A DNA stretch of 36,835 bases from Chloroflexota bacterium (lineage in GTDB: Bacteria; Chloroflexota; Anaerolineae; Ardenticatenales; JAADHH01), in the NCBI GenBank assembly GCA_013151955.1, contig JAADHH010000047.1, positions 1 to 36,835 on the forward strand, in the 5' to 3' direction. A program made the translations under genes and the position numbers. This document shows, piece after piece, positions 8,726 through 18,327 of the stretch. A model generated the notes under the pieces. That model saw nothing but the letters and a program-made list of their open reading frames with translations, did not search any database and was not told the origin of the DNA. Every line of letters begins with the position of its first letter. The first letter of the stretch is position 1.

Positions 8726-9763
8726 GTGCGCATACTGGTAATTGGTGCGGGAGCTATTGGCTGCCTTCTGGGAGGACGACTGGCCAATTCCGGACACGAT
8801 GTAACCCTGGTCGGCCGGCCGTGGCTTGTGGAAGCGGTAAAAGCGTATGGCCTCGATATCGCCCAAGAGCCGGGGGAGCACATACATATCCGCGACATTC
8901 AGGTGACGGAAAACATTGCCGGGGCCTTTGCACTCCAACCAGAATATGACCTGGCCCTCCTCACTACAAAAGCACACGATGTCTTGCCCCCCATCATCAA
9001 TCTATCCGAAGAAACTGATACACTTCCGCTGGTCGTTACTTTCCAAAATGGGGTAGGCACAGAAGAGACCATCGCCGAAATCATCGGGGAAAACCGTATG
9101 ATCGCTGGCATCATCAGTGTCCCGGTCAGCATGACCGGGCCGGCGGTTATCGAGACCGTGCAACGGGGTGGGATCGGCATTGCGCCGGTGACCAACCAGG
9201 TCGTCGCGACGCCCATCGTCGAAGCCCTGCGTGGAGCGGGCTTCGAGGTGGCCGTTTATGACGATTTTCGGGCCATGAAATGGTCCAAGCTGCTCTTGAA
9301 CATCATCGGCAACGCGACTTCTGCGATCCTGGGCTGGCCACCTGAGCGCGTGTATGCAAACCAGAGCTTGTTTGACATGGAACGCGCCACTTTCCTGGAA
9401 GCCTTGCAGGTCATGGCCGCGATGAATTTGCACCCGGTCGCCTTACCCGGTTACCCTCTGCCAACCCTGGTGCCCTGGATACGTCGCGTGCCTTCTTTCA
9501 TCCTGCGGCCCATCGTTCGACGCGCCGTTCGCACCGGGCGTGGCGGAAAAATGCCCTCGATGTATGTAGACCTGGTCGCCGGAAAGAAACAGTTAGAGGT
9601 GGGTGTGTTGAACGGGGCCGTTGCCAAACAGGGTGAACAATTGGAAATCCCTGTGCCCATAAACAAGAAGCTCACCGATATTTTGCAGCAGATAGCTGGT
9701 GGGAAGATTCCACGCGAAAAATATTGTGATCATCCACAAGTACTATTGGACGCTGTTTTGTAG
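8726..9763 (+). CDS. panE: 2-dehydropantoate 2-reductase (ApbA/PanE) family protein
   Basis: MRILVIGAGAIGCLLGGRLANSGHDVTLVGR NAD(P)-binding N-terminus, FQNGVGTEE, KWSKLLLNIIGNATSAIL. GTG start with GGGGGAGG upstream. Confidence 0.88.
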   Translation: MRILVIGAGAIGCLLGGRLANSGHDVTLVGRPWLVEAVKAYGLDIAQEPGEHIHIRDIQVTENIAGAFALQPEYDLALLTTKAHDVLPPIINLSEETDTLPLVVTFQNGVGTEETIAEIIGENRMIAGIISVPVSMTGPAVIETVQRGGIGIAPVTNQVVATPIVEALRGAGFEVAVYDDFRAMKWSKLLLNIIGNATSAILGWPPERVYANQSLFDMERATFLEALQVMAAMNLHPVALPGYPLPTLVPWIRRVPSFILRPIVRRAVRTGRGGKMPSMYVDLVAGKKQLEVGVLNGAVAKQGEQLEIPVPINKKLTDILQQIAGGKIPREKYCDHPQVLLDAVL

Positions 9764-9772
9764 GAAAACAAG

Positions 9773-10111
9773 ATGGATCGCATTGCCCGGCTTGTTGTCA
9801 CCGCATTAGTTCTATTTTGGATCGTCGCTTTGGCGAGGACTTGTGGCCTGCTTGGTGCTCCCTCGACCCCCGCAGGCAATACCCCGACACCCGAGGTCAC
9901 TGCCACCTTGCGCCCGACCCATACACCGCGCCCCACACTCACCGCTACACCGGTCATGGAGATTCACGTCGTGCAGGCTGGCGAGTCGTTATGGTCCATT
10001 TCTCAGCAATACGGCATCACCGTGGAGGACCTGATCATGGCCAATGACCTCATTGACCCCAGTCGCCTGCGGGTTGGAGACGAGTTGCGGATTCCCCCCA
10101 CTAAACCATAG
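9773..10111 (+). CDS. Membrane-anchored LysM domain protein
   Basis: N-terminal TM, Pro/Thr-rich linker, LysM domain (IHVVQAGESLWSISQQYGITVEDLIMANDLIDPSRLRVGDELRIP). Confidence 0.92.
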   Translation: MDRIARLVVTALVLFWIVALARTCGLLGAPSTPAGNTPTPEVTATLRPTHTPRPTLTATPVMEIHVVQAGESLWSISQQYGITVEDLIMANDLIDPSRLRVGDELRIPPTKP

Positions 10112-10154
10112 TTCTTCCAGGCCAAATCACAGAACGGCCACCGCTCCGCGAGCG

Positions 10155-10252
10155 GGGAGCGATGCTGAAACGATGAATGCAGAATGATGAATCGTGTGAA
10201 ACGTGAAGGCGTGAAGCGTATTGCGTCTTACGCATCACGTTTTACCTGACAC
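10155..10252. repeat. Word-like intergenic repeat, copy B
   Basis: 10217-10252 is an exact 36-bp inverted match to 3887-3922. The 5' part (GGGAGCGATGCTGAAACGATGAATGCAGAATGATGAATCGTGTGAAACGTGA) matches the reverse complement of 14881-14940, apart from a few substitutions and a 7-nt indel. Confidence 0.9.
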
Positions 10253-10316
10253 GTGACACTTGACACCTGATAGCGGGGAGCGACGGAATACGCAACACGC
10301 AATACGCATTGGGCCG

Positions 10317-10349
10317 AGAAGTTCAACTTCTCCGAGAAGTTGAACTTCT
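10317..10349. repeat. Nested palindrome family, copy 1, between convergent genes
   Basis: AGAAGTTCAACTTCTC-C-GAGAAGTTGAACTTCT: perfect 16-bp inverted repeat; each half is itself a palindrome. Confidence 0.93.
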
Positions 10350-10357
10350 GAGCATCA

Positions 10358-11344
10358 TCAGTCGTTCAGCTCGCGAATGGCCTCGCGCAGTGCCGGCACG
10401 ACATCGAACAGATCACCGACGATCCCGTAATCGGCCACCTTGAAAATTGGTGCATCCGCATCCTTGTTGATCGCCACAATCACCTTCGACGTGCGCATAC
10501 CGGCCAGGTGCTGGATGGCGCCCGAAATGCCGCAGGCTACGTACAAGCTGGGCGAAACCGTCTTGCCGGTCTGCCCCACCTGGTCGGAGTGGGGCCGCCA
10601 GCCGGCATCCACCGCCGCGCGCGAAGCGCCCACCGCCGCGCCCAACGCATCGGCCAGCGCTTCGATGACCACATAGTTTTCCGGACCGCCCATTCCGCGC
10701 CCACCGGAGACGATGATGTTCGCCTCGGTCAACTCGGGGCGATCTCCCCCTTTCGCCTGGAACTCTTCCACCACAGCGCCCGCGGCGATCTCTCCCACGG
10801 CAACAGGTTCGATGGTCGCCTCCTGCCTGTCCGGAGCAACCTCTGCCGGCGGAAAGATGTTGGGGCGCACGGTAGCCATCTGCGGGCTACTTTGCAACGC
10901 GACCTGGGCGATTGCCTTCCCGGCGTACATCGGGCGGGTGATGACCAGCCGGCCATCCTTCACGGCGAAACCGGTGCAGTCGGAAGCCAGCCCGACCCCC
11001 AACTTTGCCGCCACACGCGGGGCCAGATCGCGCCCACGGGCCGTCGCCCCGAACAGCACCACGGCGGGGTCCGCGCGGCGCACCGTGTCGGCGACCACCT
11101 GCGCAAATCGTTCGGGGGCATAGTCTTGCAGCGAACCGTCGTCGGCAGTGAAGACCGTCTGTGCGCCGGCCTGCCCCAATTGCTCAGCCAGTGCCGCCGG
11201 CAACGACGTTCCCAATACCATCGCCTGCACTTGCCCGCCAAGGCTACCGGCAATCTCCGCAGCAGCGGTAACACACTCGAACGAAATTCGTTTCAACTGG
11301 CCGTCGAGGTGTTCGGCGACCACCAGTACATTGTTCGTGGACAT
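10358..11344 (-). CDS. etfA: Electron transfer flavoprotein alpha subunit
   Basis: C-terminal FAD-binding region [40 protein letters not shown]...[25 protein letters not shown]. Confidence 0.97.
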   Translation of the reverse strand: MSTNNVLVVAEHLDGQLKRISFECVTAAAEIAGSLGGQVQAMVLGTSLPAALAEQLGQAGAQTVFTADDGSLQDYAPERFAQVVADTVRRADPAVVLFGATARGRDLAPRVAAKLGVGLASDCTGFAVKDGRLVITRPMYAGKAIAQVALQSSPQMATVRPNIFPPAEVAPDRQEATIEPVAVGEIAAGAVVEEFQAKGGDRPELTEANIIVSGGRGMGGPENYVVIEALADALGAAVGASRAAVDAGWRPHSDQVGQTGKTVSPSLYVACGISGAIQHLAGMRTSKVIVAINKDADAPIFKVADYGIVGDLFDVVPALREAIRELND

Positions 11345-11369
11345 GAAGTTCTCCTTTGTCAGCCTGTCG

Positions 11370-12155
11370 TTAGATCACTTTGGCTTCTTCCCGCAGCAAG
11401 CGGGCCAGTTCGCGCGCCTTCTCCTCCACCGTTTCACCCTCCACAATGCGGCCGGCCTGTCGCTGCGGGGGCAGCGTGACCGAAAGGATTTCCTGTACCG
11501 GCTGCAACCCGGCGGGGTCCAGCCCCACATCTGCGGCAGACCAAGTTTGGAAGGGCTTCTTCTTGGCGCCCATGATTCCGCGCAGCGTGGGGTAGCGGGG
11601 CTCATTTTCGCCCTTTTGCGCGGTGAAGACGGCCGGCAGGCTGGTGCGCACCAGCTCATGGCCCCCCTCCACCTCCCGTTCGACACGTGCTTCGCCATCG
11701 CCGATATCGTCAATCTTCACGACCATGGAAACGTGCGGCAGGCCCAAAAACTCCGCCAGATAGATTCCCGTTTGGCCGTGATCCTCGTCCACACCCTTCC
11801 AGCCGGTATAGACGAGATCGAAATCGCCCACCTTCTGGATTGCCGCCGCCAGCACCTTTGCCGCGCCGAGGGGGTCTAGACCGGCGAAAGCATCGTCGAC
11901 CAGGTGTACAGCCTCATCGCACCCCATAGCCAACCCTTTGCGGATCGTTTCCTGGGCTTCCGGCGGCCCAATGCTGACCAACGTGATCTTGCCTTCCCCT
12001 GCCCGATCTCTCAGTTGCAAAGCCTCTTCGATTGCGTATTCATCGTAGGGATTGATGATCCACGTATCCAGGCAGGCCGGGTCGATCTGGCCGTCCTTGA
12101 CGGCGATCTTCGTGGCTGTGTCCGGGGTACGCTTCATGCAGACAATGATGTTCAC
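11370..12155 (-). CDS. etfB: Electron transfer flavoprotein beta subunit
   Basis: MNIIVCMKRTPDTATKIAV...INPYDEYAIEEALQLRD...DLVYTGWKGVDEDHGQTGIYLAEFLGLP. Confidence 0.97.
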   Translation of the reverse strand: MNIIVCMKRTPDTATKIAVKDGQIDPACLDTWIINPYDEYAIEEALQLRDRAGEGKITLVSIGPPEAQETIRKGLAMGCDEAVHLVDDAFAGLDPLGAAKVLAAAIQKVGDFDLVYTGWKGVDEDHGQTGIYLAEFLGLPHVSMVVKIDDIGDGEARVEREVEGGHELVRTSLPAVFTAQKGENEPRYPTLRGIMGAKKKPFQTWSAADVGLDPAGLQPVQEILSVTLPPQRQAGRIVEGETVEEKARELARLLREEAKVI

Positions 12156-12161
12156 AGACCG

Positions 12162-13304
12162 TTACCTCCTCAATAGATTGCGCGCGATGACCAGGCGTTG
12201 TATTTGGTTTGTGCCTTCGTAAATCTGCATCAACTTGGCGTCGCGCATATATTTCTCGACCGGGTACTCCTTGATGTACCCGTACCCGCCGAAGATTTGC
12301 ACTGCGTCGGTCGTCACTTCCATAGCGATGTCGCTGGCGTAGCACTTGGCGATGGACGATTCCAGGCTGTTTGGCCGTCCGTTGTCGGTCAGCCATGCCG
12401 CCTTCCAGACCATGAGGCGTGCCGTTTCCACTTTCATGGCCATGTCCGCCAGCATGAACTGGATGGCTTGGAACTGGGCAATCGGCTGGCCAAACTGCTG
12501 GCGTTGCTGTGCATATTCCAGGGCCGCTTCCATCGCTGCGCGGCCCACACCGAGGGCCAACGCCGCCACGCCGGCCCGTGCGCGGTCCAGCGTCTTCATG
12601 GCGATGAGGAACCCTTCGCCCTCCTGGCCGAGCCGGTTGGCGACCGGAATGCGCAGATTGTCAAAGATGACCTCCCGCGTATCCGAGGCGCGCTGGCCCA
12701 TTTTGTCCTCTTTTTTCCCGAACGAGAGGCCCGGCGTATCCCCCGGAACAATGAAAGCGCAAATCCCTTTGTGCTTGAGCGACGGGTCCAACGTGGCGAA
12801 GACCGTATAGAGCGACGAAGTGCCGCCGTTGGTGATGAACCGCTTGCTGCCGTTCAGGACATATTCGTCCCCTTCGCGGCGAACGGTAGTGCGCATACTG
12901 GCCACGTCCGATCCGGCGCCGGCCTCCGTCAGGCAGAAGGCGGCCAGGTTGGGCGCGGCGCAAAATGGGGCGACGAACTGCTCCAATTGTTCCGGCGTGC
13001 CGGCCAGAACGATCGGGGTCAGGGCCAGCGAATTGCCCATGATCGTGGTGGCGACACCGGCGCAGCCGGCCGCAAACTCCTCGGCGACGAGGCAATCCTC
13101 CAGCGCCCCCAGCCCTCCACCATTGTATGCCTCGGGAACGGTCAGGTTCATCAGCCCCAAATTGTGCGCGCCGTTGATCAGGTCTTGCGGATGGGTCGAG
13201 GTTTGGTCATAATCCTGTGCTACGGGGGCGATCTTGTCGCGTGCGAAATCACGGGCCAGGTCGCGCAAGGCTTGTTGCTCTTCGGTGAGCGAGAAATCAA
13301 TCAT
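12162..13304 (-). CDS. Acyl-CoA dehydrogenase (1)
   Basis: MIDFSLTEEQQALRDLARDFARDKIAP...CLTEAGAGSDVASM...YEGTNQIQRLVIARNLL; AGGAGG before the ATG at 13304. Confidence 0.96.
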   Translation of the reverse strand: MIDFSLTEEQQALRDLARDFARDKIAPVAQDYDQTSTHPQDLINGAHNLGLMNLTVPEAYNGGGLGALEDCLVAEEFAAGCAGVATTIMGNSLALTPIVLAGTPEQLEQFVAPFCAAPNLAAFCLTEAGAGSDVASMRTTVRREGDEYVLNGSKRFITNGGTSSLYTVFATLDPSLKHKGICAFIVPGDTPGLSFGKKEDKMGQRASDTREVIFDNLRIPVANRLGQEGEGFLIAMKTLDRARAGVAALALGVGRAAMEAALEYAQQRQQFGQPIAQFQAIQFMLADMAMKVETARLMVWKAAWLTDNGRPNSLESSIAKCYASDIAMEVTTDAVQIFGGYGYIKEYPVEKYMRDAKLMQIYEGTNQIQRLVIARNLLRR

Positions 13305-13567
13305 TGATTTTCCTCCTTTTGTGTGGGTGATAAGCCGTTCATAAAACGTAAGGCGTGTTACGTAGTGCGTCACTTTCCGGTGGTGCGGTCTCACGCAATA
13401 CCGTTCACATTCGATTGTACCACAAACTTCCCAGCCTGTCAATCCCCTACCTACCGGTCGGTCGGGAAGCAAAGGGGGGCGCGGGAACTACCATTCCGGC
13501 CCGGGCTGCGGCCACGCTCCCCAACTCCTCCCTTCTCCCAACTCCGTTATTCATCGTTCTGCATTCA

Positions 13568-14794
13568 TCATTCCAGAGTTGCTTCCCCCTCCTCCTGCCA
13601 ATACGACCGGTCGTAAGCGGGCAGCTCACAACGCAGCGGCTTGTCCTGGCGATAGCCCAGGGCATACGCGCCCTGCACCAGCTCGTGAATCTGCGTTGTG
13701 CCTTCGTAAATGACTGCGCTCTTGGCGTTGCGCAGATACCGCTCCACGTTGTACTCATCGGAATAGCCATAAGCGCCGTGGATCTGCACCGCATCGTTGG
13801 CCGAAGCGAGTGCTGCTTCGGTGCAATACCACTTGGCCATGGACGTCTCGCGCGTGTTGCGAATGCCCCTGTTCTTGAGCCAACCCGCTTTGGCGACCAG
13901 CAACTCTCCCGCATCCCGCCGCTGGGCCATCCGCGCGATCATCTGTTGCACCAGTTGGTGTTCGCCGATCTTCTGGCCGAACGTCTCTCGTTGGTTGGCA
14001 TATTGGACCGATTCTTCGAGGCAGGCCTTGATCACCCCCACCGCGCCGGCGGCCACGGTGTAGCGCGCATTGTCCAGCGCGCTCATGGCGATCTTGAACC
14101 CTTCCCCTTCGCGTCCCAGCCGGTTTTCGGCCGGCACCTCGGCATCTTGCAGCGCAATCCAGCCGGTGTTGCTGGCACGCACACCCATTTTCCCGTGGAT
14201 CGTACCCGTTGTGACGCCGGAAAACCCGCGCTCCACAATGAAAGCAGAAATCCCCCGGTGCCGTGCGGCCGGATCGGTCTTAGCAAAAATGAGAAAGTGA
14301 TCGGCCACATCGGCCAGCGTGATCCACATCTTCTCGCCGTTCAGAATGTAGCGGTCGCCGGCCCGGCGCGCGTGGGTGGATAGATTGGCCACATCGGAGC
14401 CGGCCCCCGGCTCGGTCAACCCGAAACAGGCGATTTTGTCGCCGCGCGATTGCGGAACAAGATACTTTTGCTTCTGTGCTTCGTTGCCCCACTGGAAAAG
14501 GGGTAGACCGTTGAGCCCGACGTGTACGGCAATCGTCTCCCGCACAGACGAATCGGCCCATTCCAGCGCCTCGCAGAGGATACCCAGCGAAACATAGTCC
14601 ATACCCGCGCCGCCATAACGCATCGGAATGCAGACTCCCAAGAAGCCGAGCGCGGCCATTTTGGGCAACAACTCCTGTGGAAATTCCGCGCGGCGGTCAT
14701 ACGCCTTGATGAGCGGACGCACCTCGTTCCGCGCAAAGTCGTAGGCGATTTCACGCAGCATTTCCTGTTCTTCGGTAAATTGCATGAAATTCAT
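13568..14794 (-). CDS. Acyl-CoA dehydrogenase (2)
   Basis: [27 protein letters not shown]...[15 protein letters not shown]...[25 protein letters not shown] before the ATG at 14794. Confidence 0.96.
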   Translation of the reverse strand: MNFMQFTEEQEMLREIAYDFARNEVRPLIKAYDRRAEFPQELLPKMAALGFLGVCIPMRYGGAGMDYVSLGILCEALEWADSSVRETIAVHVGLNGLPLFQWGNEAQKQKYLVPQSRGDKIACFGLTEPGAGSDVANLSTHARRAGDRYILNGEKMWITLADVADHFLIFAKTDPAARHRGISAFIVERGFSGVTTGTIHGKMGVRASNTGWIALQDAEVPAENRLGREGEGFKIAMSALDNARYTVAAGAVGVIKACLEESVQYANQRETFGQKIGEHQLVQQMIARMAQRRDAGELLVAKAGWLKNRGIRNTRETSMAKWYCTEAALASANDAVQIHGAYGYSDEYNVERYLRNAKSAVIYEGTTQIHELVQGAYALGYRQDKPLRCELPAYDRSYWQEEGEATLE

Positions 14795-14880
14795 TGCACC
14801 TCCTGGTTGATGCCAGATGTCAGTCGCCAGATGCCAGTCGTCAGATGCCTGTCGTGCTGCGTTTGAACGTTGGCACGTTT

Positions 14881-14940
14881 TCACGTTTCACACGATTCAT
14901 CATTCATTGTTCTGCATTCATCGTTTCAGCGTCGCTCCCT
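14881..14940. repeat. Word-like intergenic repeat, copy D (inverted relative to copy B)
   Basis: Reverse complement AGGGAGCGACGCTGAAACGATGAATGCAGAACAATGAATGATGAATCGTGTGAAACGTGA aligns to 10155-10205. Confidence 0.88.
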
Positions 14941-14983
14941 GTTAATTATACGACAGCCGAACGCACAGAGCAAATCACGCTAT

Positions 14984-15012
14984 TTGCACATCCTCAGGTG
15001 GTGTGGTAGAAT
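14984..15012 (+). promoter_or_regulatory. Sigma70-like promoter for the phosphohexomutase gene
   Basis: TTGCAC (14984-14989), 17-bp spacer, TAGAAT (15007-15012). Confidence 0.65.
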
Positions 15013-15070
15013 TCTCCCATCCTGTCCCCTTGGGAGCTGCGTTGTGCAATGAAAATCAAAGGACAATCTC

Positions 15071-16639
15071 ATGACAATCAAACTTGGCATTGCTGGACTA
15101 CGTGGAACGACAAAAGCGGGTAGCGGAGAGATATTAGGCCCGGACGTGGTGCTCGACTGGGTGCGCGCCTATGGGACCTATCTCGTCCGCGAAACCCAAA
15201 CGGCTCCCGTCGTGGCCATTGCTCGTGATGGACGGCGATCATCCCCCCTGCTCAATCGTTTGGTGATGGCCGGCCTGCTCTCTGCCGGCTGTCCGGTCAT
15301 TGATCTCGGCGTTGCCCCGACCCCCACCCTGCAATTCCTGGTGCGCGCGGACCGGTCTTTGCAGGGGGGCGTAATGATCACAGCAAGCCACAATCCCGCC
15401 CAATGGAACGGATTAAAATTCCTGACGCCCGATGGGTTTCTTTTTCCCATGTCCGGCTGGAATACCCTGCGAGAAATCCGCGAAAAAGGTGATTTCGCAC
15501 AAGTCGACCTTCGACAAATACCCTGGACTCAGGACGCCAGCAAGGATGCCCTGGACGCCCACGTCACCATGATCGGGCACTGGATCGATGCCGAAGCCAT
15601 ACGCAGTGCGGAACCGCGCGTGATCATAGATGCGTGCAACAGCACGGCCGGCCAATTCGCCTCCGAGCTTGCGTCTCGCAGCGGATGCCGCGTTATCGTG
15701 ATCCACGGCGAAGTCACCGGCGACTTTTCCCGACCGCCGGAACCCTTGCCCCAGAATCTCGTTTCCCTCAGCCACATGGTCCAGCGTGCGGAGGCCGACG
15801 TTGGGTTTGCTTTCGACCCAGACGGTGACCGGTTGGCGCTGGTCGATGAACAGAGCCACCCCATTGGCGAGGAACGGACCATCGCCCTCTGTGCGCGATA
15901 CCTCTTGCGCCGTTCCGAAGGCGATACGATCGTCACGAACGTCTCCACAACGCACGCCATCGAGGACTTGGCCAACGACGCAGACCGTCCGGTGCAAGTG
16001 ATTCGCACGCCGGTGGGTGAAGCCTTCGTCGTCTCTGGCGTTTTGCAGGCAGGACCGGAACGCGTGATCGTTGCCGGCGAAGGGAGCGGTGGCGTAATCA
16101 TTCCGTCGGTGAATCTGGCCCGCGACGGCATTGCGGCGATGGGCGCTATCCTCAGCCTGATGGCGACGGAGAAGAAGCCATTATCCCAACTGGTGGCTGA
16201 ACTGCCTCAGTGGCAAATGGGCAAGGCTCGCTGGGACTGTAGCGATTCCCAGGCCCAAGCCCTGCGCGCGCTCACCGCTCGCTGGAAGCAGAGCGGAGCC
16301 TCCCCCTTGGTACAGTCCGAAACAGGGGAGAACCCGGCCCTCACCCTGAGCAGCCAGGGGGAAACGTTGCGCTTGCAGGGAGATGGGAGCAAGTGCACAC
16401 TCACCGTTGGCGAGCAAAGTGCCGACGAGCTTCTTCTTTCTATGACCATGCCGGCCCCTTTGCCCCATGTCCTGCAACGAATGGTGGTGGCAAGGGCCTG
16501 GAATGTGTATCTGGTTGACGGAATCAAGATCGTCGCTCAGGATGAAGACGGTTCGCCTGGAGACGCCTGGGTACACGTGCGACCTTCCAATACCGAACCG
16601 ATCATTCGCTTGTTTGGGGAGGTGCGCGAAAATGCGTGA
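15071..16639 (+). CDS. Phosphoglucosamine mutase/phosphomannomutase family protein
   Basis: Active-site loop MITASHNPAQWNGLKF, metal loop FDPDGDRLALVDE, GEGSGGVI, C-terminal RPSNTEPIIRLFGE. Confidence 0.93.
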   Translation: MTIKLGIAGLRGTTKAGSGEILGPDVVLDWVRAYGTYLVRETQTAPVVAIARDGRRSSPLLNRLVMAGLLSAGCPVIDLGVAPTPTLQFLVRADRSLQGGVMITASHNPAQWNGLKFLTPDGFLFPMSGWNTLREIREKGDFAQVDLRQIPWTQDASKDALDAHVTMIGHWIDAEAIRSAEPRVIIDACNSTAGQFASELASRSGCRVIVIHGEVTGDFSRPPEPLPQNLVSLSHMVQRAEADVGFAFDPDGDRLALVDEQSHPIGEERTIALCARYLLRRSEGDTIVTNVSTTHAIEDLANDADRPVQVIRTPVGEAFVVSGVLQAGPERVIVAGEGSGGVIIPSVNLARDGIAAMGAILSLMATEKKPLSQLVAELPQWQMGKARWDCSDSQAQALRALTARWKQSGASPLVQSETGENPALTLSSQGETLRLQGDGSKCTLTVGEQSADELLLSMTMPAPLPHVLQRMVVARAWNVYLVDGIKIVAQDEDGSPGDAWVHVRPSNTEPIIRLFGEVRENA

Positions 16640-17909
16640 GCAATCTATGGCCCTGGTTCTCTTCGAAGACGAAGGTGTGGAGAATTTCTTGCCCCTCACA
16701 TGGACCCGCCCGGTATGGGACCTCCGTTGCGGATTGAGCACCCTGGGAGAGAAGCTGGTGGCCGCTTATCCGGAAAATCAGGTGATCAAGGCCTGCCGCA
16801 GACTTCTCGAACCGGTTACCCTGGAGCGTAGTGCCGGCCTTGCCGTGAATCGCATCGAAAGTGAGCGTGCGCTCTTCCTGAACGGTCGCCTCCTCGCCAG
16901 GCCGGGGTTGTCCCAGCGCATCCCCCTGGATGGCCCCGACGGCCTTTTTGTGCAGGGAGAGGCAGTCGTCGCCGCGCGCCTGGGTGGAGCCAACCTGGAG
17001 CGCATCGGCGAACGGCTGGGCAACCCCTTGCGCCGCAAAGACTTCGGCGATTTGCCGGCCCAGGAAGTGGAAGCCGAAATGGTACAATATCCCTGGAACC
17101 TGGTGCATCGCAATCCGCATCGCATCGAAAGCGAGGCGGCAGAAGCCGGCATCCTGGGCCAAATCGAGGGCAACGTGAACAAAGGGGCACACCTCATCAA
17201 TGCGCACCACATCGCCATTGCCAGAGACAGTGTCATCAAGCCGGGGGTCGTTCTGGATGCGAGCAGCGGTCCGATTATCATTGGGCGCGACGTCCTGGTC
17301 ATGTCCCACGCCGTGATCGAAGGGCCAACCTATATCGGCGACGGATCTAAGATCAAGGTGGGGGCCAAAATCTATGCGGGGACGACGATTGGACCGGTCT
17401 GCAAGATCGGTGGCGAGGTAGATGAATCGATCTTTCAAGGCTACAGCAACAAACAACACGACGGATTCGTCGGTCACAGCTACATCGGTAGTTGGGTGAA
17501 CATCGGCGCGGATACGAACACCAGCGATTTGAAGAACAATTACAGCACGGTAAAAGTGCCCATCAACGGGATAGAAGTTGACAGTCAATCCATCTTCGTG
17601 GGCCTGATTGCCGGCGATCATACGAAAACCGGCATCAACACCATGTTCAACACCGGTACGGTGGCAGGAGTAGGGTGCAATCTCTTCGGGGCGGGATTCC
17701 CGGCAAAATGGATTCCCAGTTTCTCCTGGGGAGGGGCCGACCGGTTGGTGGAACACCGGCTGGAAAAAATGCTCGATACGGCCCGCCGTGTCACCGCCCG
17801 CCGGGGGGTCGATCTCACCCAGGCCCAAGACGCTTTGCTGCGCGAGGTGTTTCGTGCCACCGCGTCGGCACGGTCAGAAGCGGGAATAACCGGTGCAACC
17901 CGAAGCTGA
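16632..17909 (+). CDS. GlmU-family sugar nucleotidyltransferase/acyltransferase-like protein (left-handed beta-helix)
   Basis: MALVLFEDEGVENFLPLTWTRPVWDLRCGLSTLGEKL N-terminus, hexapeptide repeats and ADTNTSDLKNNY, as in the alternative bacterial GlmU family. Start overlaps the mutase stop by 8 bp. Confidence 0.85.
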   Translation: MREQSMALVLFEDEGVENFLPLTWTRPVWDLRCGLSTLGEKLVAAYPENQVIKACRRLLEPVTLERSAGLAVNRIESERALFLNGRLLARPGLSQRIPLDGPDGLFVQGEAVVAARLGGANLERIGERLGNPLRRKDFGDLPAQEVEAEMVQYPWNLVHRNPHRIESEAAEAGILGQIEGNVNKGAHLINAHHIAIARDSVIKPGVVLDASSGPIIIGRDVLVMSHAVIEGPTYIGDGSKIKVGAKIYAGTTIGPVCKIGGEVDESIFQGYSNKQHDGFVGHSYIGSWVNIGADTNTSDLKNNYSTVKVPINGIEVDSQSIFVGLIAGDHTKTGINTMFNTGTVAGVGCNLFGAGFPAKWIPSFSWGGADRLVEHRLEKMLDTARRVTARRGVDLTQAQDALLREVFRATASARSEAGITGATRS

Positions 17910-18327
17910 AAGCCGGCGGCCTGTCCGGACTTCATTCCGAACGGTGCTGCGGCTGTGGGGGCGGGTGATCCTCTGGATGGGCGTGATCTTTTGGTTCTCG
18001 GCGCAGCCGAACCTCCCTCGGGCATCCCAGACCTGGCTCGACTTCATCATCAAAAAGGGTGCACACGCCTTTGTCTATGCTGTGCTGGCCGCTTTGGTCT
18101 GGCGGGCCCTGCGGGAGCAGGTCGCGCATCGAATAGGTGCATATAGCTTCGCGCTGGCGCTGCTCTACGCCATCAGCGATGAGTTCCACCAGACCTTCGT
18201 TGCCGGACGGCATGGCCGTCCTTTTGACGTCTTGGTCGATGCCTCAGGAATCCTGATCGGCATTTTCCTCATCAGCAGGCGTCGAAGGCGGATCCGGAGC
18301 CAGCTCGATGGTAATTTCTCCGAATAG
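17893..18327 (+). CDS. VanZ-like family protein
   Basis: WMGVIFWFSAQPNLP...KKGAHAFVYAVLAAL...YAISDEFHQTFVAGRHGRPFDVLVDASGILIG. Confidence 0.9.
   Translation: MQPEAESRRPVRTSFRTVLRLWGRVILWMGVIFWFSAQPNLPRASQTWLDFIIKKGAHAFVYAVLAALVWRALREQVAHRIGAYSFALALLYAISDEFHQTFVAGRHGRPFDVLVDASGILIGIFLISRRRRRIRSQLDGNFSE

Noticed and set aside
8015-8977. 320-aa minus-strand ORF
   Set aside because: Antisense to the hppA 3' end and panE 5' end; no motifs.
10508-11479. 323-aa plus-strand ORF
   Set aside because: Antisense to etfA and the end of etfB.
12198-13307. 369-aa plus-strand ORF
   Set aside because: Antisense to the clear acyl-CoA dehydrogenase (1); composition typical of a shadow frame in GC-rich DNA.
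16602-17828. 408-aa minus-strand ORF
   Set aside because: Antisense to the GlmU-like gene; no recognisable motifs.
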